Positions 41,570 to 54,454 of a stretch of DNA of 64,000 nucleotides are shown here, piece after piece. The translations under genes were made by a program, and so were the position numbers. Where the stretch lies: the NCBI RefSeq assembly GCF_041734735.1, contig NC_134899.1:7674111-7738110 (forward strand), read 5' to 3'. Every line of letters starts with the position of its first letter. Within the stretch, counting starts at the first letter, position 1. Under the pieces are notes generated by a model. The model did not search any database. It was not told the DNA's origin and saw nothing but the letters and a program-made list of their open reading frames with translations. The stretch comes from Babylonia areolata. Its lineage: Eukaryota; Mollusca; Gastropoda; Neogastropoda; Buccinidae.

Positions 41570-42174
41570 ATGTGTGCAAAGATGTGTCTTGTTTTGTAAC
41601 AAATATAGATTATTTTACTGGTGGATGGAATTTACTATACCACAAGAAATATTTGGTTTGTTTCAGTTGAAGTAAATGATAATATAAACCTTGTAGAAAA
41701 CAAGCTTTGTCTTGCCAAATGTCATCTGTTTAGAACAAAGCAGAATGTGTTTATCTCTCACTGATATTGTGTGGTATCTGGAACAAAGTGCTGTATGCCT
41801 TTGTCACCTATACATTCTAAGTGCATTTTCAAAATGTCCTTAAAAGTTATTCTAAAATTATTGTATAGTATTCATTTTGTTTAAAGAGCTTGTGACATAA
41901 CAAGAATGGAAAAGAATTAACATCATTCCATGAAACTGAAAATTTGTAACACACAAATCATTGTATGTAAAATGAAAAAATGTTCTGAAATCTCTTGTAC
42001 AAAGGTTGACATCTTCAACCAACAGTAATGCTCTTGGATCACTTTGTGTGTTGTTCAGATCTGATATTACTTTCATACAGACCAAAAAAATTTAAGATCT
42101 TATGCAGAAATCAAAGAGATATATTTTACCATCCAGTGAATTTGTGTTTATCAACTTTATGTGTGTATGAGAAA

Positions 42175-42230
<56 letters not shown>

Positions 42231-43083
42231 TATGAACAAAACCTTATTTCTCTAACTTTAGAAGTGCATGAACAGAACAATTTCAGGAACTGATTTTCAT
42301 CACAGTCATCATCATCACCACTACCATCATCATCTTTTATTTTTGTTGTCATTGCTAATATCATTAGCAGGCAGAATTGAGTTGATGTGAGAAGCTTAAG
42401 GCTGAAGATTTGTTTTACAGATGCTATACAAAATAGCTAGTAGGATCAATTTGAGGTGATGATTTCCACAATAGTAACTTATTTCACCCAAGTGTTAAAC
42501 AAAGAAGCATTTGTGCCTTGAATGAAAAGAAGACAGTAAGATTGTGAAGAAAACAGTGTTAACAAAACACATGGATGATTGAATAAAGTTATAAGGATAC
42601 ATCATCTAGATTTTAAAATGTGAAAGCAATCATTTTTTTCCTCTCAATTTTTGTATTTGTCTTTTCTGTGCACCTTGAAGAACTTAACAGGAAAAAAGGT
42701 AGGTGGGGGCACCTTGAGATTTCCTTTTTAAAAAAAAACTATTCTTTAAATATTTTTTTCATAGACATGTACAGCTTATGTTAAACATGGCAGCCTCTCT
42801 TTTCTCTGGCTTGCGGACATTGCTAAGTCCATAATCTCCTCTCCCTCTTGGTTGTAGACACTGCGATGGTAATAGTTTTTCTTTTCTCTTGGTTGTAGAT
42901 ATTGTGAGGGTACTGTAGAATGCATAGTTTGGTCGGCAGATCAGTGTATTTCTGCACACAGGTTTAAAACAAATGTTTTTTCTGCATGTCTGTGTAATCA
43001 TCACAAAATTATATTTCTGCATATATCTGTAGACTGATAGATAGACGTGGTAAGTCAGTTGGCTTTGGTGGATGGATGGATGG

Positions 43084-43115
<32 letters not shown>

Positions 43116-46100
43116 ACCACCACCACCACCACCACCACCACACCACAACACTACACAACTAACATACACACTCTCTCTCTCTGGTCTCAATAAACTGGCA
43201 CTTTTATTTGATTTACATTCATGCATTTGGACAGATACGAAAAGAGAGATCACACACACCTGCACACATGCACACACAGAGACTGAGAGGGTCAAAGAGA
43301 AAAACACATTCCAATCTTCACACACCAAAGTCACATGCAATCCACAATCCCATGGAAGTATGTGCACACACACTCTCACTTGCTCACTCACTCTCTCTTA
43401 CCATCCTCTAACTCCTTTTCCGTAAACCATCTAACCCCACCACCCATCCCTGACTTTACTGCCTCCAGAACCCATGTACTTGAACATTTGGAAGCTTCTG
43501 GATGCAGCTGCCTCATAACCCTCCCTTATGCTCAGATATTTCTTGTTTTTTTCAGGCATTGAGTCTTTTTATGTGTATACTGTTGCATAGCTAGTCTGTG
43601 ACCAGAATTGTTACAGGTGCATGCAAATGTCACCCAATTGTGCTCACAAGCACAGGATGCAGTGAACAAAATTACACTGATTGTAAAATTACTTGATGGG
43701 GTGAGGGGAAGGGAGATTACCTGGGTATACCTGGGTATATAGATAGTCGGATGGTAACAGCACTGATTACACTCCCTTGGATACTTTTCCACATCAGCCA
43801 GCTCACTCACACACTCTTTCAAAAGTACAAGCCCACTCTAAAATTTGATTAGCCATTACACATGTTAACTAATCACCGAGTTTGCTTACTATCACAAGAA
43901 TATTGTGGGTGGCAAGTTTCACTTTATTAGCACAGAATTTTCAATTCATCTTTGTGCTTAATATGCTACAAATAACCACCAGTGTCTTGAAACCAAGTGC
44001 CACTCCATGATCCGACGACAGTGTCTGATGTGATTGTTGACAATTTTAAAGAGAAAAAAACCCAAACTACTCTAAACATCACATTCGAACATAATTGGTG
44101 TGAAAGTGAGAGAGAAGAAAAGAGGTGGGTGAGACTGAGACAGATATTTTATTTATTCAAGGCCTTGGCCCGATATGAAGAGGGGCAACAACAGAGTTGA
44201 TAAACAATACATAAATCAGATAAGCATCCAAGGTCCTCACAAAATTTAAGATACAAGAGACCATCACAGCTTTAATGCTTTGGACAGATAAAGTGCCAAA
44301 CTATGAACAATATTTTCATTGTCAGAAACCATCAGTAGACTTTATCGGAACAAACACGGATCTGTGAAATACTTCTTATGTACTGTATAATACTTCTTAG
44401 GTAAGAATTTCACACAGAGATGATGCAAAACAGGACACATCAAAACAAAATGAACTTCATCTTCAATAGAGACTTTACACAATGGACATAACAAAGCAGA
44501 TTTATGTATATTGTTATAGCGAAACTTATGAACATTAATTTTGGTAATACCAAATCTAAATCTGATGAAGATAAATGGTAAATAACGATCTAAATTCAAA
44601 GACTGATATTTCTTCACTAAATGAGTCGAACTATACACTCTGTATGTATCAAATCTGTCACTGTACTTAGGTGATTTTCCCAATCTTGCCATCTGCAGTC
44701 AATCAGTCTTTGGCGGATATTCGCTCAAATTATTTTTTGTCACCCACTCCTTGATAAATCCAAGCATACCCAAAACCAAGTTCAGATAAACATAATCGCA
44801 TGTTAGAAACCCAGTTATTTTTTCCCTTCAAGTTCAAATCATACAACGTGTCATAAGTTATTTGTGATAATGTGTCATTATTCATTTTTAGTAACTTTAA
44901 CCAATGACTGACAATCTAACTGCAGAGTTAATATGAATAGGATACTTGCCTACTTACTTGCCCATCCATCCACCCCCTGCCCATCTATCAGCCCATGTAC
45001 AGATATGCAGACGTAACTCGTGCACACAGACAAGCAGACATGTGCACACACACACACGCGCACACACACACTCACGCACACACACACACACACACACACA
45101 AATGAATGTACTCTTATGTCAGCACCCCATTTCATAGGATAATGATTGGTGTTGAGCTTGTGGACTGGGAATGGCTGTGGTAGCTTTGATATGGATTGCT
45201 CTGAGACAGACTTTCTGCAAGAAATCAGTATATTGTGTATGCCTGTGTATGTCTGTCAGTAATATTAACTTGTGGTAATGCATCATAAGAAGTTTATATG
45301 TATGCAATATGTGTATGGGATATGGATGCATTTTCCTAGTTTCTCATTGCTGTTTTGAGTCTCTCAACTTTACTTCTGCTTTCCTCTCTCTTATGTCTTT
45401 CTTCTTGATTTTTTTCATTATTGATTCTTTTAATTAAATGTGTGTGTGTGTGTGTGTGTGTGTGCGCACGCGCGTGCGTGCGTTTATGTGTGTGTGTGTG
45501 TTTGCGTGTGTGTGCTTTTGGAAGTGTTAATGCATAGCATATTTGATTGTGTTTGTGTTTGTGAATAAGCTTACCTTCTGGAAGTACAAAGTACAATGAT
45601 AGAATATTTCAAGAAGTATGACTGTGCAGATGCTTATTAAGAATTGTTTATGTCATTATGTATATGCACTAAACAAACAAAATCTGAGGATTTTTAAAAT
45701 GAATCTTACAGAAGGTTGAATAGAATTTTGGGAACCTTTTGACTGATGATCCTAAGACTGATAGCAATAAAAGAGATTTGTTGATTCTTTCCAGATTTAT
45801 ACACATAGAAGGTTGAATAGAATTTTGGGAACCTTTTGACTGATGACCTTAAGACTGATAGCAATAGAAGAGATTTGTTGATTCTTTCCAGATTTATACA
45901 CATTCTTTTTTTTTGTGCCTGCAGTTACTCTTGTGTTTTCCCAATCCTGTGATGTCATTTTGAAAAGCTGAAGATGAGAATGGTTTTTTTGATTCATTTG
46001 GCATAGTCTGCATTAACTATGTCTAAGTCTGTCTTTTCCTCATCAGCACTGTGTGTGCAATAGTGTTCATTACAGTTTCTTATAATGGCACAGCAGTAAT

Positions 46101-49100
46101 ATACAATTGTGAACATGATTGTTCCAGTTTCTCATTTCTTAATCTGTATCACGGAAAATGATTTATCTATATGTTTATCTGGATCTCAGATTTAGTACAT
46201 GACCATGGGATTGAGTGTGCTCTGATGCCATATTCATTGAACATAAACCAGTTTGGTGTTTAGTACCTCCATATTTTGTAATCAGACATGAGCCAATTAC
46301 AGAATTGTCATCAACTGCAGGCACTGTTTCAGATTTTGCCCCAGTCTGATGTTGTTGAGCCACTAACTTCTGTCTACACCACCTGCTCAATCCTGAAGTC
46401 CTCTGAATGTGACTAAGACTTAGTTATAGCAGCATCATTGGCAAACACTGAGGTGTGACTCAGTTCTCAGACATTGTGAAACTACCTGCATTATTGCATA
46501 CCTGTACACCCAGAGACCTTAAATCACCGTGGCCATAATACATCTGCACTGATAACAGGATGGAATGGATTGGTGTTTGTGTTACTAGTGGTGGACATAT
46601 CCACTGTGTGCGATCCTACAGTAGCTGCAGTTGACCAATGCCCATCAGCAGGAGTGACAGAGGTGCCACAAGAAGACTCGTGTTTTGTATGGGGAATCAT
46701 TGCACTGCTTGCTAGGTCACCAGTTGCAGTCCTTTGCCATTGTGTTTTAACTCTTTGTTAAATCAGTGACTTACATGCACTGCCCTGGTGGATCTGAGGA
46801 CGTGACTACCTGATTTTTTCCCTTGAATTTCTTGGAAATTTGAATGTAATTTCATTTTCATTCTGAATTTTACACCTCTAATTGAATGGGTGTTACAATT
46901 TAACTACCTGGTGATGTGAATGCTTTTTATCTTTCAAAATCCCCGATTGCCTTTTGCAACAGATTTTCAAAAGCACAATGAACTGTACTACACACAGAGA
47001 TACACCCACACACCCACACACATATATGCGCTCACTCATGTTTAGTGACTTTTAATATTCAAAACAGAAAAAAATACAAAATAGGCAAAGAAGGGAAAGT
47101 GGCTTTAAATGATAGGTCTCTTTTTCTTTCTTTTTTTCATTTACTCTTACATGTTGTTTTGGGTATTTGTGTTTTTTCAAGTTTACTTGTGTATGTAATA
47201 CTGTCCTGCAATGATTTTGGTGTGAACATTAAAAAAAACAGAAGAATTTAGTGACTTTCAGTTTTGGCGAAAGGAAGTTAAGATATGCTCATATTTGTAG
47301 ATTCACTTGTGAACAAATGTACTTAGCACTCACTCTGAGAGTCCTGTCATTTTCACTTATGCATGCACACACACACTACCTGTTTATATGTGTCATTTCT
47401 ATCGACATTTATGTTTTCAGGATAATGCTGTCAACCGCGTAAGTGGAATTAACCTGCTGACTTTCTTCAGGTGTTCAGCAGTTTGGTTACATAACTGATT
47501 AACAGCTGTAGATAGTGGTGACTTGTTTACATAACATGCTTTTTTAAGCAAAAAAATAAAAATAAAAAACCTTACAGGATTAACATTTTGTCTCAGCCTA
47601 CAAGACAAGCAGTGTTACTTCATTCACTCTATATTAATCTTTGAAATTATTATAATGACCCATTGTGGAAAATAATTATATCAGTTCAGGGTATTTGTAG
47701 TCTCATGGGGGGGGGGGGGGGGAGGATTTAGTTTATTCATGTTTTGCATCTAAACTCATATTATCAGGCTGACTAGTTTTTCTTCCCTTTTTTGGAACCA
47801 GATTTATTGAGGTTTTCTGTGCTTGGTTTCACCACTTTGGGGTTTTTCTTACTTTCTTTTTTTCCTCAGAAATGGTTAATGTATCTTTTTTTTTCTTTTT
47901 TCCTTTTCTTCACTTCTCAATGCTGACATAGCAATTTTTTTGTTACTTTAAAATGGATTCAGTATATATGAACAAGATTTTGTTTTTCTGGTAACATTGT
48001 TGACAACCATTTCTGGACATATTCTGTTATTTACCAGTGATGACTGTATTATTAGCTAACCACTTTTCCTTTCTCTCAACTTTATGTTTGTTTTTGATTT
48101 TGTGATGGGGTGAATGTAACTTTATTGGATTTGTGTGTATTTGAAAAAGTAAATTGTATTGGTGTACTTGTTACAACTGCCTTGAGCAGTCACTGTATGG
48201 TTTTGTTGACGCTGTGTTATGTTTTTGTGTACTGATGCTTGTGCATGTTTGTCGATGAAGGCATAGATATGCATTGGCAGTATGTATTCCCATTATTGTA
48301 TAATATTGTAAAATAATTCTCTTACTTCTCTTTGATGTATTTTAGATGCTAATTTATATGATAGGCTTAAAAAATGATTTTCTGCTAGGTTGTGTATTTG
48401 TTTTTGAGAGGTATTCTGACAATCAGATATGAATATATTTTTTTATGTATGGATCAGTTTTATTGTTATTACTGGTTTATTATTGGACATTGTTAGATTT
48501 TTGTTTGTTCTATCTGGTCTCAGCAGGTCTTCCGATACCAGTAATACTCTATATGATTCATCAATTTTGGATAATGGTAATCATTAGTTGTCAGCTGCTT
48601 TGTTAATGATGCTATTCAGGACAAAGTATAATTGGTGTTAATTGGTGTTTTATTCCAACTGATATGATTATGTTGTCATTGACAAGCAGTTGTCGGTGCT
48701 GCTTTTCAGACCTGAGGTGGATTTTTGTTGTTATTGTTTTTTCTTCAATAAGATGATCAGGTCTTCATTGCTACAAACATTGAAAGTTGTCATTGTGTTT
48801 TCGTTTTCAGCACAAATCCAGGAAAAGTCGGGTGCGGGTGACATTCAAGAATATGCTGGATTCAAATATGGAGTGGAAAATACCAGTGTGGAAGCGGATC
48901 TATTACCTGTGGTCAGCACCTGTCACCAAGTTCTGGCTGAGCCAGGTGCAGAAAACACTACTTCTGTGCACGTGTCTAGGAAAGTTTACACTGAACGTGG
49001 TTGAAATCTGATTTTTCTGCTTGGCCTTTGTTGGTATTTATATGTGCATTTTCAGGTTCTTAAATAAAAGACTGTCTTGATTTTGCAATCACACATTGCA

Positions 49101-52100
49101 GTCACATTTTTGGACAAATAAAGGAAAGAAAAAATGGAGATAACTGAGGTGATTATTGAAAATAGAACCTCGGAAAGAGAAATCTATGCTTGATATTCAT
49201 TCTGGTTTGGATGCATGACCTCATTGTTTGATGAATACAGAGATAGTCAATGCAGGATACTTATTCTGATTGGGTGATATGGAGTTGTTAATTGCAGTTT
49301 CAAAAGGAAATTCTCTGCATGACACTCATTTAGAGCAGACTTAATGGATACTTTAATTACATAAGAAAATTATGCACTGAAAACTTTTCCAGTCGAGCTG
49401 TTTGGTTTGATTGTGTGTGGTTTAGACAGGAAATTCTGTGTGAAACACCCCGCTAATCAGACTGTGTGGTTTCATTGTGTGTGGTTTAGACAGGAAATTC
49501 TATGTGAAACACCCCACTAATCAGACTGGTTTCACTGTGTGGTTTAGACAGGAAATTATGTGTGAAACACCCCACTAATCAGACTGTGGTTTCACTGTGT
49601 GGTTTAGACAGGAAATTCTATGTGAAACACCCCACTAATCAGACTGTGGTTTCACTGTGTGGTTTAGACAGGAAATTCCATGTGAAACACCCCACTAATC
49701 AGACTGGTTTCACTGTGTGGTTTAGACAGGAAATTCTGTGTGAAACACCCCACTAATCAGACTGTATGGTTTCATTGTGTGTGGTTTAGACAGGAAATTC
49801 TATGTGAAACACCCCACTAATCAGACTGCATGGTTTCATTGTGTGTGGTTTAGACAGGAAATTCTATGTGAAACACCCCACTAATCAGACTGTATGGTTT
49901 CATTGTGTGTGGTTTAGACAGGAAATTCTGTGTGAAACACCCCACTAATCAGTCTGTATGGTTTCATTGTGTGTGGTTTAGACAGGAAATTCTATGTGAA
50001 ACACCCCACTAATCAGACTGTATGGTTTCATTGTGTGTGGTTTAGACAGGAAAACCTGTGTGAAACACCCCACTAATCAGACTGTTGTTTCACTGTGTGG
50101 TTTAGACAGGAAATTCTGTGTGAAACACCCCACTAATCAGACTGTGTTTCACTGTGTGTGGTTTAGACAGGAAATTCTGTGTGAAACACCCCACTAATCA
50201 GACTGTGTTTCACTGTGTGTGGTTTAGACAGGAAATTCTGTGTGAAACACCCCACTAATCAGTCTGTATGGTTTCATTGTGTGTGGTTTAGACAGGAAAT
50301 TCTGTGTGAAACACCCCACTAATCAGACTGTGTTTCACTGTGTGTGGTTTAGACAGGAAATTCTGTGTGAAACACCCCACTAATCAGACTGTATGGTTTC
50401 ATTGTGTGTGGTTTAGACAGGAAAACCTGTGTGAAACACCCCACTAATCAGACTGTTGTTTCACTGTGTGGTTTAGACAGGAAATTCTGTGTGAAACACC
50501 CCACTAATCAGACTGTGTTTCACTGTGTGTGGTTTAGACAGGAAATTCTGTGTGAAACACCCCACTAATCAGACTGTGGTTTCACTGTGTGGTTTAGACA
50601 AGAAATTCTGTGTGAAACACCCCACTAATCAGACTGTGTTTCACTGTGTGTGGTTTAGACAGGAAATTCTGTGTGAAACACCCCACTAATCAGACTGTGT
50701 TTCACTGTGTGTGGTTTAGACAGGAAATTCTGTGTGAAACACCCCACTAATCAGTCTGTATGGTTTCATTGTGTGCAGTTGCTGTACTGTCTTTTTCTGA
50801 CGCTGATGAGTGTGGGCCTGTTGATGCCTGGGTGTGGGCACTTCATGTTGAACATTGCTATTGTGATCTGGACTACCACTTTGTGGGTGGAACTGATTCG
50901 TCGCACCATCATCAAAAAAAAGGTGAGTGTGATACAAAGCAAAAACAGAAGTTGTTTGATACAAACAAATACAGCAAGAGGTGAAGCCTTCGTGGCTCAG
51001 ATATAATTTCTTCTGATTTAAAACAATAAGAATGAAACCAAAAAACAGAAGTCATGGGGGAAGCAAGAGGGATGGTACCAATGCTTATATTTTTACAGTC
51101 CTATCAATCCAAATCACATTTTTGCACACCATCTGAAACTAATGTTTGTAGAACCCAAGGTTGTGTCTGGAAACCAAAAATTATATCTGTCTAAAGTAGC
51201 CCAAGTCAATTAGTGTTTCAAACTTTTCTTGTCTTCCATCACCACTTTCTGGTTCTGATGAATCTTAGTAAATGACCAGATATGACCAGTTATAATTGTA
51301 CTTCTGTTAGATTCTTCAGTAATGTTGAGATGTAGTTCCAGTGGTAAGTGGTCTGATTCAGTCCTGTCTACAACCCCCAGTTGACCATACTCCAAAACAA
51401 AAGCAAAAAGGTCTTCAGAAACAAGGAAATAATCAACCACACTATATCCTGATTTTGATATGAATGTATAGCGACCACTTGAGAAAGTCCATGACTTAAA
51501 ACAGTGTCTCCCCATCATCTTTAGCTACCTTTAATCTCACATCAATTATTATTATTTTGTACCCCTGTTAGATCAGTAGAATACCAAAAGAGGCTATACA
51601 AAGAACCGAATAAACTGACTAGTTACGTGTCAGAAAATGGATTGACTCTGCAGACAGAAAATCTTGCATGGTTCTGTTCTATCCTGGTTAAACACAGATA
51701 CAATACGTACTTTTGAAATAGTTGGGTCAGTGACTGAATATAAACAAGTCGTCAAATTCCTTTCATCAAAACTGACATGGAATTTACATTTGGAATACCT
51801 CTTGACGAAGGCTGGAAAAAGCCCCAACTTACTTAAGATCGTAAGCAAGCAACGCCAGGGTCAAAATACTTCTGTACTGATACATCTAGCAACAACACTA
51901 TTATTTTCAAAGCCAATCTATGTACAAGAGAGATTCTTTTCTACGCCAAAGTACATGCTGAAAAATTTATAAAGTGTGGATAGTAAAGCATATAAGCTTG
52001 CTATTAGTGTTCCAGTTCATGCTTCAACTTTTTTTTTTTTTAATGTACAAACAAATTGAAACATTACCATTTGAAGAATAGATGAAACTTGCATCAGCAA

Positions 52101-54407
52101 AGTATGTCTTGAGAAGTACAACAGTGCAAAAGTAAAATACTGCTGAGATCAGTTTAAAATCAAACTTTCATTTCCCTAAAAGAGCACAGTTTGTTTACTC
52201 CCTTACAACTTTAGGTTCTTATACCTCTGGCATTTTTAAGACATCAGGAGTAAACCCAAATCAGACTGCCCCTCGGTTATCATACATGACTATGCCTAAA
52301 TGGGATAAAAAGCTGAAGGCACTGCTCTCTCTGCTTTTGTTGAATCTCACATTTAAGAAAACTATCCAAGTCACCTTAAGGTAAATACAGGTGGTTCACT
52401 ACTTGAAAACAAACCAGGCAGGGATAGCATTTATAATTCCATGAATAAAAGTAGAGATCAAAGTACCTTTACGGTATGGTTTGGTCTATTGAGCGCACTG
52501 GTATATAAGCCGCACCCACTAAAGTTTGAAAAAAATTGAACTTCATACACACATAAGCCGCACTGGCTTATAAGCCGCACTTATTACCGGTACCAAAACA
52601 CATACCGATACTACAGAAAAGCTGTCAATACTGTAGGTTATGAAATAAACACAGGTGGAAACAACACAGAGAAAAGCAAGCGAAAATACTGCTAGTGCCA
52701 CACACACACACAAATAAACACAACGAAAATAAGATCCATAATTTAGGGATAGTCAAATTTATTCATGTCGTCCTGCTCACTGAATCCACTGAAATCTTCA
52801 TCTTCAGTGTCTGAGTTGAAGAGAACCAGCGCAGCTTTCTCCGCCATCTTGTCACTGACTTCAGCCTCACTTTCACTTGATGAACATGAACGCAAGGTGG
52901 AGGTCGCTGCTGGTTCGTCATTTGCACTGTTGTCTGCTAGGTCAATCGCCTTCAATTTGAAGGCTGCATCATAGGCATTTTGTCGCGTTTTCGGCATGAT
53001 GAGGGTGTGCTCTTGAGTAGAGTAGACCTGAATGCTGATCTGAAGGCTTTAATGTGTGCGGATTTGATTTTTAAATCATGAACAGTTAGCACACTAACCT
53101 GAAGCTCATCCAAAAATTCATGGACAGAAATCATGATTTTGGTGAGTTGAACTTGAAGTGAAGCTTAGAACAGACAAGAACATGACACTTCCGAGATCGT
53201 TAAAATCCTCAAATAAGCCACATCATTTTATTAGCCGCAGAGGTTCAAGCTGGGGGAAAAAGTCGCGGCTTATAGACCGAACTTTACGGTACTATCTTTT
53301 TGGTAGTAAAGATGTTTCCACATTCAAAGCAGAATTTATGGCGATATTAATGGGTCTAGATCATTATTCAGTTCAGTTGCTATCTTGTGTCAATTTTAAA
53401 TCAGTATTACAAACATGAAAATCATTTAATTTGAAAATAAACGGATGACTCATAACAGAAATTTGTCATGTAATTCATTTTTTGATGATTCATATTATAA
53501 AGATTAATTTTTGTTGGATCCCTTGGATTGTGGGAAATGAGCGGGTGAATCCATGTGCAAAAAAAATGTGCATTTGATATTCACAAAGATACTTAAATTC
53601 CATTGCATTAACATTAATAGAAGTTTATTATTTAATGGAGAAAACCTGCTGGAATCATGTCAATAAACAAAGTGGGATCTGAAAATACTAACTATAGCTT
53701 GTGCAAAATTGATTGTATCTTTTCTTCTGAAACAAAAGGATATTACAGTAGCAGAAGGCTATCCAATCAAATATACAGACTATGACTGGATGCTATAAAA
53801 ACAAAATTTACTTCAAAAGTGATTTGCATTTGTGGTTATGCAACTACCCCCATGCATATGTCCCACCATGTTTCTCCTCTCTTTCAGTCTCTCCACTGGT
53901 TGCCTGTTTCTGATCGAATAGACTATAAGCTATCCACTCTGACCTTTTCTGCAGTCAACGGATCTGGCCCCAAGTATCTTTCTGAACTCATCCATATCTA
54001 TACCCCGTCTCGCCAGCTCCGTTCTTCCTCTGATACTCGACTTCTCAGGATACCTCACGTCAGAAGTAAGACCTATGGACACAGATCGTTTTCTTTTCAA
54101 TCGCCAAAGACGTGGAACAAGCTCCCTGATAACCTCCGTCACTCTGATTCCCTCGCATCTTTTAAATCTCGTCTCAAAACTCACCTTTTCCCTCAGCAAT
54201 AAGTTCAATTGTGGCAGGTCCACTTCTTTTTCGTTAGGTGTGCTTGACTATGTGTGTATACATATGTATGTGTACATAACTACATGCATGTATATGAATG
54301 TGTATTGTGTGTGCGTGTGTTTATGTAAGCTTGTGCCTGCCTATGTGTGCGTATGTGTTAGGGTAGCTGTTAGATACACATGTATGTTGAAATGTATGTA
54401 TGCAGTG

Positions 54408-54454
<47 letters not shown>

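Larger units (their letters stand above)
38798..48810 (+). other. Intron 13 (10 kb)
   Basis: The largest intron. It holds a TTAA-type repeat (from 39652), a foldback MITE (40049-40507), a tRNA-derived SINE (40693-41072), (GT)n at 41519-41568, (GA)n at 42179-42228, (CA)n/(CAC)n at 43084-43146, a minus-strand LINE 3' fragment (44148-44920), (GT)n near 45440-45505 and a 97-bp tandem pair (45711-45904). The stretch 45910-48800 is AT-rich with a G run at 47707 and no recognisable element. Confidence 0.7.
51200..53850. mobile_element. Rearranged RNase H-bearing LINE debris
   Basis: 51210-51518 (minus) reads as the end of an AP-endonuclease domain: SGYSVVDYFLVSEDLF and TESDHLPLELHLN. 51660-52010 (plus) reads as RT C-terminus: FLSSKLTWNLHLEYLLTKAG. 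53300-53530 (plus) reads as RNase H: VSTFKAEFMAILMGLDHY, then WIPWIVGNERV. The EN part is inverted relative to the rest, and pogo-like copy B splits RT from RNase H. Confidence 0.75.

Noticed and set aside
46175-46770. Two opposite-strand open frames in intron 13
   Set aside because: Neither has family motifs or splice support, and codon composition is unremarkable.
49562-49756. Repeated peptide VSLCGLDRKF.VKHPTNQT in the intron 14 array
   Set aside because: Looks like a repeat protein, but the frame is broken by unit-length changes, it lies within an intron, and nothing suggests translation.
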